Translations under genes and position numbers: made by a program
The notes under the pieces: generated by a model
The model's input: only the letters and a program-made list of their open reading frames with translations
Told to the model about the DNA's origin: nothing
The model's database searches: none
Assembly (NCBI GenBank): GCA_963576725.1
Contig: OY755242.1
Location: forward strand, 59,564,480-59,628,479
Origin: Azorinus chamasolen
Taxonomy: Eukaryota > Mollusca > Bivalvia > Cardiida > Solecurtidae
DNA: 64,000 nucleotides
Direction: 5' to 3'
In this document: piece after piece, positions 1 to 10,754 of the stretch
Position numbering within the stretch: the stretch's first letter is position 1
Layout of the letters: each line of letters opens with the position of its first letter

Positions 1-10
1 TTTGACATTA

Positions 11-183
11 TTAACCCTTTGAAACAAGTCTGCTGGCATTTTGCAAACAGTGTAGACCCAGATCAGAGGACTCCTAGAGCACTAGGACACCTAGAGGAGT
101 CCTTCGATCAGGGTCTGCACAGGTCATCATTCCAACTTTCATACTGAGTGTGTTCTATTTCACTTTGAAAATTCAGCATTTAA
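11..183. repeat. TTAA-6 hairpin MITE
   Basis: TTAA at both ends (11-14, 180-183), arms CCCTTTGAAA on the left and TTTGAAAATTCAG on the right, central imperfect hairpin from AAACAGTGTAGACCCAGATC. It shares its right TTAA with the next element. Confidence 0.75.
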
Positions 184-1414
184 CCTTTTCCCTGTTCTAT
201 TTTTATTCCAAATTTCAACACATGCTGAATATTCATGGACGAAATGAAATATGGAAGATGAACCATTGTAGCCATTTTAGAAACTAAAGAAAAATATGGA
301 ACGCCATTCTGCCATGCTGATTGCTGAATACGAAATGCGAAATGCTTTTTGCCAATTGTGTAAATTGCTAGGGAATGTTCCAAATGATGGATGTAAATGA
401 CAAATGTGAAGTGCGAAATGCTTATTGCTAAATGCATGTTTGCACTACTGGCATTGAATAGCACCATTTTTAAAGTGACTGTACATTTGCTAAATGCATG
501 TTTATATGGAAGGCCGGTGCGCCATGCAAAATGCTAAATGCAATTTGTGAAATACGAAATGCTTAATGACAAATGCTAAATGACAAATGCCAATTGCTAT
601 TTGGGGACTTCTAAATACTAATTTCTTATCACATTGTACTGATTGGTTGAACTGGATAAGTCAATTTGGAAGGCCAGATCTGTATCTTTTTCCAATATAC
701 ATACTGCAGTATAATTATATTTTTCTTCTTTGTGCGTCAAAATAACATAAACTGATATCATAATCTCTGTGAACCTCTCACCATGCAAAATGCGAAATGC
801 GATTTGAAATGCTAAATGCGATTTGCTAAATGCGATTTGCTAAATGGCAATTTGCTTAATGCCAAATGATTGAAACCACCAAAATATTACGTTTCACACG
901 AGACAGCGCTTTGATTTACATAAGGTGGGATAAAGATAGGTATACAAACTTTTGTTTGCATTTTAAATATTGGGTTTTAATTCGATTCTAGGTTTTTCCT
1001 AAAGCACAGGTATTTCGCATTTAGCATGGCGCACCGGCCTTCCATATGTTTATTTACATTAAAGCTTATTGCGCTACTAAATTAAAAATGTCGCTGTTCA
1101 ATGCTAGTAGTGCAATAAGCATTTTGCATTTCGCATTTGTCATTTACATCTTTCATTTAGAACATTCCGGTTCTTTACCTAGCAATTTCCACAGTTAGCA
1201 AAAAGCATTTGGCATTTTGCATTTAGCATTTCCCATTTAGAATTTCGCATTTATCAAACAGCATGGCAGAATGGCGTTCCATAGAAAAAGTTCTAGCCAA
1301 TTTTATAAGCAAACAGAGCAGATGCTGATCAGAGGGTTCCTATAGGAGCCATCTGGTCTGGGTCCACTCTGTTTTCAAATGCATGATAGGCATTTATATG
1401 AAGGAAAGGGTTAA
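180..1414 (+). mobile_element. TTAA-2 MITE interrupted by a foldback element
   Basis: The left part (180-294) and right part (1284-1414) together make one ordinary TTAA-2 copy of about 245 bp with its hairpin at 1311-1375. The 989-bp foldback at 295-1283 splits it, with 6 bp of the host duplicated. Confidence 0.85.
295..1283. mobile_element. 989-bp foldback element with nested terminal inverted repeats
   Basis: The ends are inverted copies starting TATGGAACGCCATTCTGCCA and stay alignable for over 200 bp on each side. A second inverted pair, TATGGAAGGCCGGTGCGCCA (about 508 and 1045), sits inside. Arms and centre are built from degenerate AAATGC-type words. It is flanked by GAAAAA at 289-294 and 1284-1289, a 6-bp target duplication inside a TTAA-2 element. 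No coding capacity is seen. The autonomous superfamily is not identified. Confidence 0.85.
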
Positions 1415-1600
1415 ATATTGTGCGGGCATAAATGCTTTATATATATCCGAGTAATATCTGTTTGTGATAATTAACACTTCATATCTGTAATGCAGTCACA
1501 TATAATTATATGTAATTATAAAGAGTTTATTTCAGCATTTGATGGTGTAGGGCAACACTGTATACCTACATCTACATTATTTGATATCTACATTTATATG

Positions 1601-1751
1601 CAGAGCTACAGATAATGGTGCATACGGTACCCAAATACTAAAATCGTCATTTCTCCACCAAACCCTAGTGTTCACAGTATAGGGTTTGGTGGAGAAATAA
1701 AGGAGCTATTCTTGAAAATGTTTGAATTTACGTATCTTATCTGGACCCCTG
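1601..1751 (+). mobile_element. TIR-B hairpin MITE, copy 1
   Basis: Ends CAGAGCTACAGATAA and, inverted, CAGGGGTCCAGATAA. Inner palindrome around TTTCTCCACCAAACCCT. Flanked by TATATG at 1595-1600 and 1752-1757. Related copies lie at 3830 and 28649. Confidence 0.75.
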
Positions 1752-1984
1752 TATATGCATTTACAAAGTAGGCCTTTTCTTTTATTCTGAAAAAGATGTT
1801 TTATTCCATTTCTTTCACAGTTCATGATCTCGATCCAAAGTGTTTATAACGGTCATCATTGTTTCATTACATAAATTGCAACAGTTTACACTCAGTACTC
1901 GTTTTATAGAAAATAAATGTTCATGTTACAAAACTATTTTGTGTAAGATATCATATTGGCAGAGCGGCAAACAAGTTACTAATG

Positions 1985-2160
1985 TCCATTGCAAACAGTG
2001 TAGAACCAGATGAGATGGTTGCTATAGTAGTCATCTCATCATGGTCTGCACTGTTTGTCATGTTGCACTTTTCTTTAAAAAAAACCACCCCTGAATATTC
2101 AGGGTAAGCTTGACCTTTCTAAACTTTGAAAATTCAGGATTGAAAGAGCTAAAACTTCAA
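1985..2160. repeat. Hairpin repeat related to TTAA-6
   Basis: Hairpin arms GCAAACAGTGTAGAACCAGA and TGGTCTGCACTGTTTGTCAT with apex GCTATAGTAG. The left terminus is eroded; the right side ends in TTTGAAAATTCAGG. Confidence 0.5.
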
Positions 2161-2470
2161 GCTGCTTCATTAGTTACCAGTATGTGACTTTTAGAGTGAA
2201 AAAAAATATTGCAAATTTTCTTACAGAGGTCGGGGTGTTTCTTCGATGAATTTATTCGAAAGCAAGGGGAACACCATAAATAAGGGGTAATGACATTTCA
2301 TTATATAGGAACTATACTCTCATATACAACACTCATACAGAATGGTTACAAATCATGTACATATTATAAAACGTATTCACTTCATTTTTTTTTCAATATT
2401 AGATTCTAACATAACACTGTCAAAGTAAATAGTGAACTACAACATTCAAGCATACCCGAATTACCTTAAG
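2160..2470. other. AT-rich sequence, nothing recognised
   Basis: No coding frame, hairpin or repeat match to the rest of the window was seen. Confidence 0.4.
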
Positions 2471-2605
2471 TATTCGGATAGATAAACTTAGGCAAACAGT
2501 GCACACCCAGATCATCCTTATGGAGCAGTTTGATCAGGGTCTACACTATTTGCTACTATGTCAGTCTATCTTTATAGACCAGTGGAGAGAGGAGATTGGG
2601 TGTCT
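2470..2605 (+). repeat. HP-J hairpin repeat
   Basis: Contains ACCTTAAGTATTCGGATAGA, a short hairpin (GCAAACAGTGCACACCCAGA to GGTCTACACTATTTGCTACT) and a right arm ending GGAGATTGGGTGTC. The inverted relative at 4494-4690 has the same parts in reverse order. Confidence 0.6.
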
Positions 2606-2611
2606 TTACCC

Positions 2612-2812
2612 TTAACCCATTCCCTCATAGGTTATTTTTAGATCCAAACTCTTTGAATTAATCTACCAAAAATGAAGCATTTACTTGAAAAGAGAGACAT
2701 TTTGAAATTGTGTAGTTTTGAAACCATTGTGATAAATAGAGCATTTGCTCCTAAGGAGCAAATGCTCTATTAATCACAATGGTTTTACAGGGAAAAATGG
2801 GAAATGGGTTAA
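2612..2812 (+). mobile_element. TTAA-4 MITE
   Basis: TTAA-bounded. Hairpin GAGCATTTGCTCC/GGAGCAAATGCTC with flanking TTGTGATAAATA pairing continues to about 35 bp per arm. The right TTAA is shared with the next element. Confidence 0.8.
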
Positions 2813-3318
2813 CTCCCTAAATGTGCATTTCTACACCTTTGCAAACAGAGTAGACCCAGATCAGACAACTTCTGCAGGAGCCGTCTGATCAGGCTCTGCT
2901 CTGTTTGCTTATGATATAGAGTTGAACCTCAATATCTCAAACATCAGGGGACCATACAAACTATTTCTAGATAACAAAAATTTCTAATCTAGACAATTTC
3001 TCAGCTTAATGCAAGTCTTAAATAATGCTGAAAGTTTCTTTGGAGCTTTCAACATTACTTTAGACCTGCATTATGCTGTCAGATGTGTTTCAAGATATGT
3101 GCAGTAATACTGTATCATAAATTGTGGAAGGACAGAACATTTATTTGGAGTTAACCAGAAGTTCAAGTAATCTGAGTTCCGAGATATCGAAGTTAACTGT
3201 AAAATAGATATGGTTTGGCAAAACTTTCTGTGTCCATGTGCCATTATAGCAAATTAATCTGATTAATATTCCTGTTGTCATTATTTCTTACATGAATATT
3301 CATGGAAGAAAGGAATTA
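2809..3318 (-). mobile_element. TTAA-1 MITE interrupted by a pogo-like element
   Basis: The hairpin half lies at 2809-2918 and the ATGAATATTCATGG half at 3205-3318. Removing 2919-3204 restores an ordinary reversed TTAA-1 copy. The right terminus has drifted (AAAGGAATTATA). Confidence 0.75.
2919..3204. mobile_element. TA-flanked pogo/Tigger-like element
   Basis: Inverted ends GAGTTGAACCTCAATATCTC and, inverted, CAGTTAACTTCGATATCTCG, flanked by TA (2917-2918 and 3205-3206). An inner hairpin runs from ATAATGCTGAAAGTTTC to GCTTTCAACATTACTTTAG. The superfamily is inferred from the end sequence and TA duplication. It carries no transposase. Confidence 0.65.
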
Positions 3319-3479
3319 TATATAGGGTAGATAGGGTACATCTTAATCTGTGCATGTGGTTGCGATATGTATGGTGCACGATTTAGGCTACTGGCTGTAT
3401 GACGTGGATTCTGCTGAATATCTTTTTCTATGGGGTTTGGTTTGAATACATACTGTTTTCCTGATTCCGAATTTATTAA

Positions 3480-3600
3480 ACAATTTTGCTTCAGTCTGAG
3501 CTCATTCTCAAGCATCTGATTGGTTAGATTTTGAGCAAGGTTCTTGGGAATGAACTCAAATTTAGAGCAAGAATTTTTATGAGCTCGGAGCCAGGTATAA
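3480..3600. repeat. FB-K foldback fragment
   Basis: Contains GAGCTCATTCTCAAGCATCT and GATTGGTTAGATTTTGAGC, matching the foldbacks at 37226 and 40361. The second arm is diverged. Confidence 0.5.
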
Positions 3601-3680
3601 AATTACTCTCTCGAAATAGTTAATACAGATACTGTAGACTGGTCAGTTATTTAGATTCACATGGATTACTTTTTTTGCAG

Positions 3681-3770
3681 CATGTATAGTTCTGTTAACA
3701 TGTGGTATGAGGTAGATGATGGGGATGTAGTTAATACTGCCCTTCTCACGCATTATGCCGTGCCAAACAG
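3681..3770 (+). CDS. Exon of a spliced gene of unknown function (first recognised coding exon)
   Basis: Acceptor TTTTTTTGCAG ends at 3680 and donor GTATTT starts at 3771. The only open frame starts one base in and reads MYSSVNMWYEVDDGDVVNTA, then LLTHYAVPN, leaving two bases (AG). Those two bases join the first base of the exon at 15652 to make a serine codon without breaking the frame, which is the main evidence that the two belong together. The ATG at 3682 may be the true start or an internal methionine, because the exon has an acceptor and may be preceded by further exons outside or upstream in the window. The piece is acidic in the middle (EVDDGD), with no signal peptide or membrane segment. 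I do not recognise the family. Some exons between 3770 and 15652 may have been missed. Confidence 0.6.
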
Positions 3771-3829
3771 GTATTTTAATGTCACCCTGTACTCTGGAGG
3801 ACAGTGTTACATGTAGCATGACCCTGTGG

Positions 3830-4022
3830 CAGAGCTACAGATAAAGGTGCATACTCCAATACTAAAATCGTCATTTCTCCACCAAACCGTATGTTGTGAC
3901 CACTCTGTAGAATCGTCTCTGCAAGACGATTCTCTAGATTGGTGACAACATAGGGTTCAGTGGAGAAATAAAGAAATTATTCTTGAAAATGTTTTAGTTT
4001 ACACATCTTATCTGGAGCTCTG
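3830..4022 (+). mobile_element. TIR-B hairpin MITE, copy 2
   Basis: Ends CAGAGCTACAGATAA and TTATCTGGAGCTCTG, with a central stem around GTCTCTGCAAGACGATTCTC. Flanks CTGTGG and CTGTGT are a 6-bp duplication with one change. It lies in the intron after the exon at 3681. Confidence 0.75.
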
Positions 4023-4221
4023 CTGTGTCATAGAACTTATTGCCAGTAAGCTTCCCAATATTGCATGCTGAAAGACATCAACACTAGCATTCCGTTTACT
4101 AGAAAGCACTGGCTGTGGTCAAAAGCATTTATCTTATGTTGCTGCCCTTGTGCTTACTTTGAAAGCAAGCTACTGATCCATACTTATCCGAGTTTTAAAA
4201 TAATTTTATACACTTATTGTC

Positions 4222-4488
4222 TTAACCCTTTCCCTGTTTAGCATTTATTCAAGGTTTTATCACCTCATAATATTTATGGACAGAATCAGTAAAATTGAAC
4301 ATGGTAAGGGGATTTGTTTTACACCCTGGTGGTCACTGTAAAGTCAAATCTATATTATTTCAGAAGCAAACAGAGCACACCCTGATGGGATGGCTCCTAT
4401 AGGAGACATATGAGTAGAGAACCCATCTGATCTGGGTCTACTCTGTTTGCAAATGTGTGAAAACATGTTAATATGAGGAAAGGGTTAA
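4222..4488 (+). mobile_element. TTAA-3 MITE
   Basis: TTAA-bounded, 267 bp. The hairpin at 4372-4452 has an extra segment (GACATATGAGTAGAGAA) at its apex. Confidence 0.8.
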
Positions 4489-4493
4489 ATATT

Positions 4494-4690
4494 CGATCAC
4501 CCAATCTCTCGCCTCTCCACTAATTTGTAAATCTCTTCAAATCTTCATAAGATAACTATAAATTAGACTGACATAGTAGCAAATAGTGTAGACCCAGATC
4601 AAACTGCTCCTGCCGGAGCAGTTTGATCTGGACCTGCACTGTTTGCCTAGATTTGTCTGTCTGAATACTTAGGGTAATTGGGGTAGCTCA
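4494..4690 (-). repeat. HP-J hairpin repeat, reversed
   Basis: Reads CACCCAATCTCTCGCCTCTC on the left and GAATACTTAGGGTAATTGGG on the right, around a strong hairpin with apex GCTCCTGCCGGAGC. It is the most complete HP-J copy here. Confidence 0.65.
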
Positions 4691-5119
4691 GTTTTTGGGA
4701 CAATGATACAAGATAATATCTAACAATGATACTTTCTCATTGGCTTAAATCTCAATTTTTAATAAACTAATTAATTCTTTCAGTTCTCAATGTTCAAAGG
4801 CGAATGATTCATTTCTGCTCTAGTATAGCTAGAACCCTGGTTCATATGCAGAATACATAATGAGAGAGATGACAATGTATAAATAAAATTCTGCTGGTAA
4901 ATCGTGAAATCTATTCCCACTGAAATTACGGGAGAGAGATGCTTACCGGGACATGTGCCAAGGATAAACCCGTAAAATGCAGATGTTAAAAATAGAAATG
5001 TTACGAATTTTGATTTATGATAATTTAGTAGGTTAGGGTCTAGGTCAAATTTTCCAAGCTATGCTTTCCCATAGTTTCTTTTTGAGATATCCAGCACTGT
5101 TTAACGAAACAGACGTCCT
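4691..5119. other. No feature recognised
   Basis: AT-rich intronic sequence; no coding frame or matching repeat seen. Confidence 0.4.
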
Positions 5120-5275
5120 TTCAGTTTGAAGGGATTGAATTTGCTTGAGAATTTTGAATGACTTAACAGTGCAGACCGTGAATAGAGCGCGCTCTAGGAA
5201 TCCTCTGATCTCAGTCTACACTGTTTGCAAATACCAGTACATGTGTACACTCCTATCCCGCATTCAAAGGGTGAA
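5120..5275. repeat. TTAA-6-like hairpin repeat
   Basis: Left GAATTTTGAATGACTTAACA, hairpin to CTCAGTCTACACTGTTTGCA, right arm ending CATTCAAAGGG. The terminal TTAA is lost. Confidence 0.55.
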
Positions 5276-5364
5276 GAAAACAATAGAAATAGAATGAAAC
5301 ATAGAATTTGTGTGTTATGTGATGGTCAGTATTGCTCAAAACCATCTTCTACCATTGGAAGTTT

Positions 5365-5509
5365 TTAACCTTGTACTCCATGAATATTCATGTAAGAAAT
5401 GAATATTAATTAGTTGTTATAATAGCACATTAAAACAGGAACATTTGGCCATGAACACTACTCTGTTTGCAAAGGCATAGAGAGACGCATTTATGGAGTA
5501 AAGGGTTAA
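5365..5509 (+). mobile_element. TTAA-1 MITE, internal deletion
   Basis: Both TTAA ends are present, but the 5' hairpin arm and apex are missing, leaving 145 bp. Confidence 0.75.
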
Positions 5510-5682
5510 TTATAGAATGTAAATCAGTACTGTACATAAACACCATGACTGTCATAGTACATGTATCTCCTTATTTAAACCCTAAACCCACAGTAATAAA
5601 ATAATGTCTGCTCAAATAGGCATTTGTTCCATTTTGATAACACCTGATTCAGTAAAGCTTTTGAGAAACTATTGACTGAATG

Positions 5683-5909
5683 TTAACCCTTTACTATATA
5701 CACCTTTGCAAACAGAGAAAACCCAGATCAGATGGCTCCTGTGGAGCCGTCTGATCAGGGTCTGCTCTGTTTGCTAATGGAATAATATAGATGTGATTTT
5801 ATTGTTTCCACTTTAACAAAATTGTCATGTGCTAATTTTAAAAATTAATCTAATTGATATTCATGACATCATTATTTCTTGCATGAATATTCATGGAGGA
5901 AAGGGTTAA
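5683..5909 (-). mobile_element. TTAA-1 MITE
   Basis: Full-length reversed copy, TTAA at both ends, hairpin with apex GCTCCTGTGGAGC. Confidence 0.85.
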
Positions 5910-6234
5910 ACAGCTTGAAACCTGATGAGACGCCAATATACTCAACCTCTTATCTGGATCCAAGCTATTTGTAAATGTGAATCAGGTAGTAGGTGAAAGT
6001 AATCACATGACCAGATAATCTATATGCTGCTAGTAGCTTAGACCAGGTTGCTTTATTTGCTAAGTGTAAAGTAAAGTATTCCACACTTAATCAGAATGTA
6101 TGATAAAATTTGTAAAGTTGGAATGAAACGTTTCATGAATATTAGTTTTAAAATCCAGTGACTTTAAGTCTTTTTATGTTGCAACACTCTATTTCCTTGT
6201 GCTGCTATTATATTTCCTTATGCTGCTATTATTT
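5910..6234. other. No feature recognised
   Basis: Only a short TATTTCCTTRTGCTGCTATT direct repeat near 6195-6232. Confidence 0.4.
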
Positions 6235-6473
6235 AAATCAATTATAGATACACCTCTTAATGCTTTTGCAAACAGTGCAGACCCAACTTAAACAGCTCCT
6301 GTAGAAGCCATCTGTAAAGGGTCTGCTCTGATTGCTGATGGAATTATATAGATCCGATTCTGCAGTTTTTGCCAAGGCCAAAAAATCCTGTGTTCATGTA
6401 CCATTTAAAAATTCAGCTAATAAATATTCATGATGTCATGATTTCTTACATTAATCATGAGGTAAATGGTTAA
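6235..6473 (-). mobile_element. TTAA-1 MITE, diverged
   Basis: Right TTAA at 6470-6473; the left end has decayed. The hairpin is weak (AACTTAAACAGCTCC / GAAGCCATCTGTAAAGG). Confidence 0.65.
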
Positions 6474-6475
6474 AA

Positions 6476-6602
6476 CAAGGTTGCCACATGTCAGGGAAAG
6501 GTCAGGGAAATTGAAATGTTTTCAAGGTCAGGGAATTTTGAGAACTTCCAGCAAATTTGAAAGTATAGGCAAATGTCAGGGAATTGTCAGGGAATTTTGA
6601 AA
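6476..6602. repeat. GTCAGGGAA dispersed repeat, left piece
   Basis: Several irregular copies of GTCAGGGAAATTG. A matching piece at 9160-9240, ending TTTGTGGCAAGCC, may be the other end of the same element, split by later insertions. Confidence 0.5.
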
Positions 6603-6624
6603 AAAAGAGATTCAAAGCCATTTA

Positions 6625-6820
6625 TTTAACCCTTTTCCTTATATAAATGTCTTTTCACACCTTTGCAAACAGAGTATACCCAGATCAGATGGCTCCTATA
6701 GGAGCTGTCTGATCAGGGTCTGCTCTGTTTGCTTATGATATGATACACATGTAGATCTAAATCTACACTTTTTGTCACAGCAAAAGAGTTTACCTTGAAG
6801 AGTTTAAGGGAAATGGTTAA
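6625..6820 (-). mobile_element. TTAA-1 MITE, shortened
   Basis: TTAA-bounded; the hairpin is intact (apex GCTCCTATAGGAGC) but the ATGAATATTCATG arm is absent. Confidence 0.75.
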
Positions 6821-6875
6821 GATATTGGTTCAGATATGGACCTCAGTTATTTAGAATTTATGTAGTGCATGCATT

Positions 6876-8411
6876 TTTATACGCCCGAAGGGTCGTATTA
6901 TGTTATGGTCTCCATCGTCTGGCCGTCTGGCTGGGTGTCCGTCTGTCCGTCTGTCTGTCTGTCCGTCCGTCCGTCCGTCCGTTAGCAAATTCGTGTCCTG
7001 GCTATAACTTACTCATTTTTTCTCCGATTTTCAAAATTCTTTCACACAAATGTTCAGTATCACTTGAAGGTGTGTCGCGTACAAAACCCAATTGTGAACT
7101 TTCAAGGTCAAGGTCACAAATAGGGCGTTAGCAATTTTCGTGTCCTTGCTAAAACTTACTCATCTTTTCACCAATTTTCAAAATTCTTTCACACGTATGT
7201 TCAGTATCACTTGAAGGTGTGTCGCGTACAAAACCCAATGGTGAACTTTCAAGGTCAAGGTCACAAATAGGGCGTTAGCAATTCTGTCCGTCCGTCCGTT
7301 AGCAAATTCGTGTCCTGGCTATAACTTACTCATTTTTTCTCCGATTTTCAAAATTCTTTCACACAAATGTTCAGTATCACTTGAAGGTGTGTCGCGTACA
7401 AAACCCAATTGTGAACTTTCAAGGTCAAGGTCACAAATAGGGCGTTAGCAATTTTCGTGTCCTTGGTAAAACTTACTCATCTTTTCACCAATTTTCAAAA
7501 TTCTTTCACACATATGTTCAGTATCACTTGAAGGTGTGTCGCGTACAAAACCCAATGGTGAACTTTCAAGGTCAAGGTCACAAATAGGGCGTTAGCAATT
7601 CTGTCCGTCCGTTAGCAAATTCGTGTCCTGGCTATAACTTACTCATTTTTTCTCCGATTTTCAAAATTCTTTCACACATATGTTCAGTATCACTTGAAGG
7701 TGTGTCGCGTACAAAACCCAATTGTGAACTTTCAAGGTCAAGGTCACAAATAGGGCTTCAGTATCACTTGAAGGTGTGTTGCATACAAAACCCAATTGTG
7801 AACTTTCAAGGTCAAGGTCACAAATAGAGCGTTAGCAAATTTTGTGTCCTGGCTGTAGCTAACTAGACCTACATCATTACCTTTAAGGTCAGTCATATTT
7901 GAAGGTGAAAGGTTAAACGCACTTATGTCACGTTCGGTTTAAACTTTCTCGACTTTTTTTCCAAAGTTCAAAAAAGTCTGAAAGTCTGAAAATGATTGCT
8001 ATGTACACTGTTCTTACCATGCTCATATCTTGGATATTTATTCACTTATTTCAAACTTGTTCATTCTGGAGTTATTGCCCTTTGATAGTTTCGGGTAGCA
8101 ATTTCACTCCTCCTTTATTTTTCAACATAATTTCTTCAAACTGTGGGCTCTCTTCTAATTATTTGTTGTAAAGAAAATGTTTCTTTGTTATTCCTTTTAC
8201 CTGCTACTTTTTTTTCAAAATAAATGCTCCTTTTTCAGCTTTCAGTAGGCCCAAAGACAAATAAAAGATTACTATTACAATAAGCAGTTTTACTCTCCTT
8301 GCTATTGCCTTAGCCCTAATAGACCTCATATGCGCAACTTCTGAAGGTTCACACATTGTGTAAATAGAACAGCCTTCGGGCGTATATTGCCCCGTCTCGC
8401 GGTGCTCTTGT
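6876..8411 (+). repeat. Long dispersed repeat with internal tandem array
   Basis: Begins TATACGCCCGAAGGGTCGTA with (CCGT)n and ends CCTTCGGGCGTATATTGCC plus a GTACTCTTGTT-like tail, so the outermost ends are inverted copies. About five monomers of roughly 140-150 bp (GGTGTGTCGCGTACAAAACC, TTCAAGGTCAAGGTCACAAA) lie at 6990-7840. The type is familiar from bivalve genomes. Confidence 0.7.
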
Positions 8412-8659
8412 TAACTCTTTCCCTGTTCAGTATTCATGTAAGAATTAATGACATCATGAATATTTATTAGCTGAACTTTTATAATGTAATTTTTTCAAGG
8501 ATTATTTTTTGCATTTACAGAAACTGAAGAATCATATTTTTTATTATATCATAAACAGAGCAGACCCTGATCAGATGGCTCCCATAGGAGCTATCCAGTC
8601 TGGGTCTACTCTGTTTACAAATGTGTGAAAAGGCGTTTATATGAGGGAAAGGGTTTTAA
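8411..8659 (+). mobile_element. TTAA-3 MITE
   Basis: TTAA-bounded (the right end has an extra T, GGGTTTTAA). It abuts the long repeat directly. Hairpin apex GCTCCCATAGGAGC. Confidence 0.8.
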
Positions 8660-8836
8660 TCAATTTAAATTACTTGGCTTTAGTAGGTTTGGTGATAGCT
8701 AGGGCACCTTCGCATTTCACCAGCAAGTTTATCCAAAAACGAAAATACATGTATGTCATTTATTGAAAGCCATATATTTCTTATATTTATATTCTTGAAG
8801 AATCTGGTGAGGGGTGGATGGAAGCCAACATTTCCG

Positions 8837-9090
8837 TTAACCCTTTCCCTGTTCTATGTTTATTCCAAATTTCAATACCTACTGAATATTCATGGACAAA
8901 ATAGTTATTATGAAATATGGAAGGTGGAACATTGTAGCCGTTTTAGAAAGTAAAGAAACCGATCTATCAAATTTCAATAGCATACAGAGCAGACCCTGAT
9001 CAGACGACTCCTGTAGGAGCTGTCTGATCTGGGTCTACTCTGCTTGCAAGTGCATTACAAAGCGTTAATAGCATTTAAGGAAAAGCTTAA
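8837..9090 (+). mobile_element. TTAA-2 MITE
   Basis: Full-length; hairpin apex GACTCCTGTAGGAGC; the right arm has drifted to GGAAAAGCTTAA. Confidence 0.85.
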
Positions 9091-9159
9091 AACTTAGTAA
9101 TAGATGTTAAACTTCCTCAAATATATTTACATAAATTATGACAGAAAGACCAGATGACG

Positions 9160-9332
9160 CAATATAACATGTCAGGGAAAATTGAAATCATGTCAGGGAA
9201 ATGTCAGGATTTTTTTTTTCTCTGGTTTGTGGCAAGCCTGTAATGCATACAGACTTGCCATTTATCTTAGTTTCACAGTGTGCTGGGGAGAGGTGGAAGG
9301 GAAGTCTGGGGAGAGGTGGAAGGGAAGTCGTA
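9160..9332. repeat. GTCAGGGAA repeat, right piece, plus a short tandem duplication
   Basis: GTCAGGGAAA words at 9171-9216 are followed by TTTGTGGCAAGCC. At 9280-9330 the 23-bp unit CTGGGGAGAGGTGGAAGGGA(AGT) occurs twice. Confidence 0.5.
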
Positions 9333-9409
9333 ATTGTAGTGACTGAAATACTTTTGGAATATTGTAGAAGGAGTTAAATTTCCTCTACTATTTAACACAG
9401 TACTTAATT

Positions 9410-9578
9410 TATACACCTCTTTAAACCCTTCAAACAGAGTACATCCAGATCAGATGGCTCCTGTAGGAAAATATAAATCAGAGTTTACAGTCCCTGTGTT
9501 CATATACCGTTATAAAAAGTCATGTAATTGATATTTATCATTATTTCTGATATGAATATTCATGTAGTAAAGGGTTAA
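9410..9578 (-). mobile_element. TTAA-1 MITE, deleted
   Basis: The right TTAA and ATGAATATTCATG arm are intact; one hairpin arm is lost. Confidence 0.65.
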
Positions 9579-9716
9579 CATGGGCTATGGAAAATCAGTT
9601 TCTACGGTTACAAGAATTTGTATTTTGTGATTGTTTCAGCCTTTAAGAATTTTTTTTTTTTTGATAGATTTTTTTGACAAATTCATTAATTTTGAATATG
9701 ATAAATGTTGTAATCT

Positions 9717-10041
9717 TTAACTCTTTACTCCATATTATTTCAAGAAATAATGACATTATTATTATACCACATTTATATAGCGCTCTTTTCACACAGGATA
9801 TGTGTGTTCAAAAACTCATAAATATCATGACATCATGAATATTATTAATTAACTGAAATTTTATAATGGTATTTTGAATAAAAGAATTTTTTTCATGACA
9901 GAAACTGTAGAATAAGATCTATATTATATTATAAGCAAACAGAGTAGACCCTGATCAGACAGTTCTCACATGAGTTGTCTGATCTGGGTCTACTCTGTTT
10001 GGAAAGGCTTGAATAGGCATTTTAATCACATATAGGGTTAA
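9717..10041 (+). mobile_element. TTAA-3/TTAA-1 MITE with a small insertion
   Basis: TTAA-bounded. A segment of about 75 bp (TTATACCACATTTATATAGC and following) interrupts the left arm at about 9758-9832. The hairpin has the unusual apex GTTCTCACATGAGTT. Confidence 0.75.
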
Positions 10042-10117
10042 ATATTGCTGACATATGTTTAGCAATCTAGTATGAGAAAATATAGTTTAGCCCTGCAAAA
10101 CAAAATATGACCTTTTA

Positions 10118-10754
10118 GTCTGTCACACCGTGCCGGATAGCGTAAACGGACGTCGCACAGGTAAAAAAATGCAGCAGAAAGTTATGCGGTGATCATAGTC
10201 TTCGCCACTACTGCTAGGGCATGAAACGCACAATGACTGCACGATTACCGGACATGTACAGGAAAATTAACGGCCAATTAACGGGCATCACCGTACAATT
10301 AATGGACAAGTACCTGGCAAAGCGAAAGTGCAGTGCATGAGAAACTGACAAGACGCTCTTCGAATGACGTTGCCCGGAACACCTCCGGTTAACCCATTGC
10401 AGGTCAGGTAGTAGTACGTTGTGAATCCGGTCCACCGGACATCAACAGATGCAAACTGGACAAGTCCAGGAGAAAGAACGCGCAAGTCCAGGAGAAGGAA
10501 CGCATAAGTTCTGAACAAACCACATGCCAGCGCATAGATACTGTACATTCAGCGGGCACCTTTGTCTGGTGGAGTCCGTTCTGTGTTTTGTGTATGTTCA
10601 AAACTCTCGCCAGAATGAACAGACCTTGCCTGACAAAAAGTGCACACGCTGAATGAGAAACAGACAAGAAACGCATGCGGATGGAGATGAACGGATTAAA
10701 AATTCTGTTTTCCATCGAATGTCCGTTTATGCTATCCGGTAAGGTGTGACAGAC
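10118..10754. mobile_element. 637-bp terminal-inverted-repeat DNA element
   Basis: The left end GTCTGTCACACCGTGCCGGA is matched on the right by an inverted copy, about 33 bp with three or four mismatches (GATAGCGTAAACGGA versus GATAGCATAAACGGA). The interior is markedly less AT-rich than its surroundings and holds repeated words (GTCCAGGAGAA, CATGTACAGGA). Overlapping minus-strand open frames of 73-117 codons show no recognisable domain. No clear target duplication was seen and the superfamily is unknown. Confidence 0.8.

Noticed and set aside
2700..2790. Rho-independent terminators from the many stem-loops
   Set aside because: The stems belong to repeated mobile elements in a eukaryotic genome and are not followed by functional T-tracts at gene ends.
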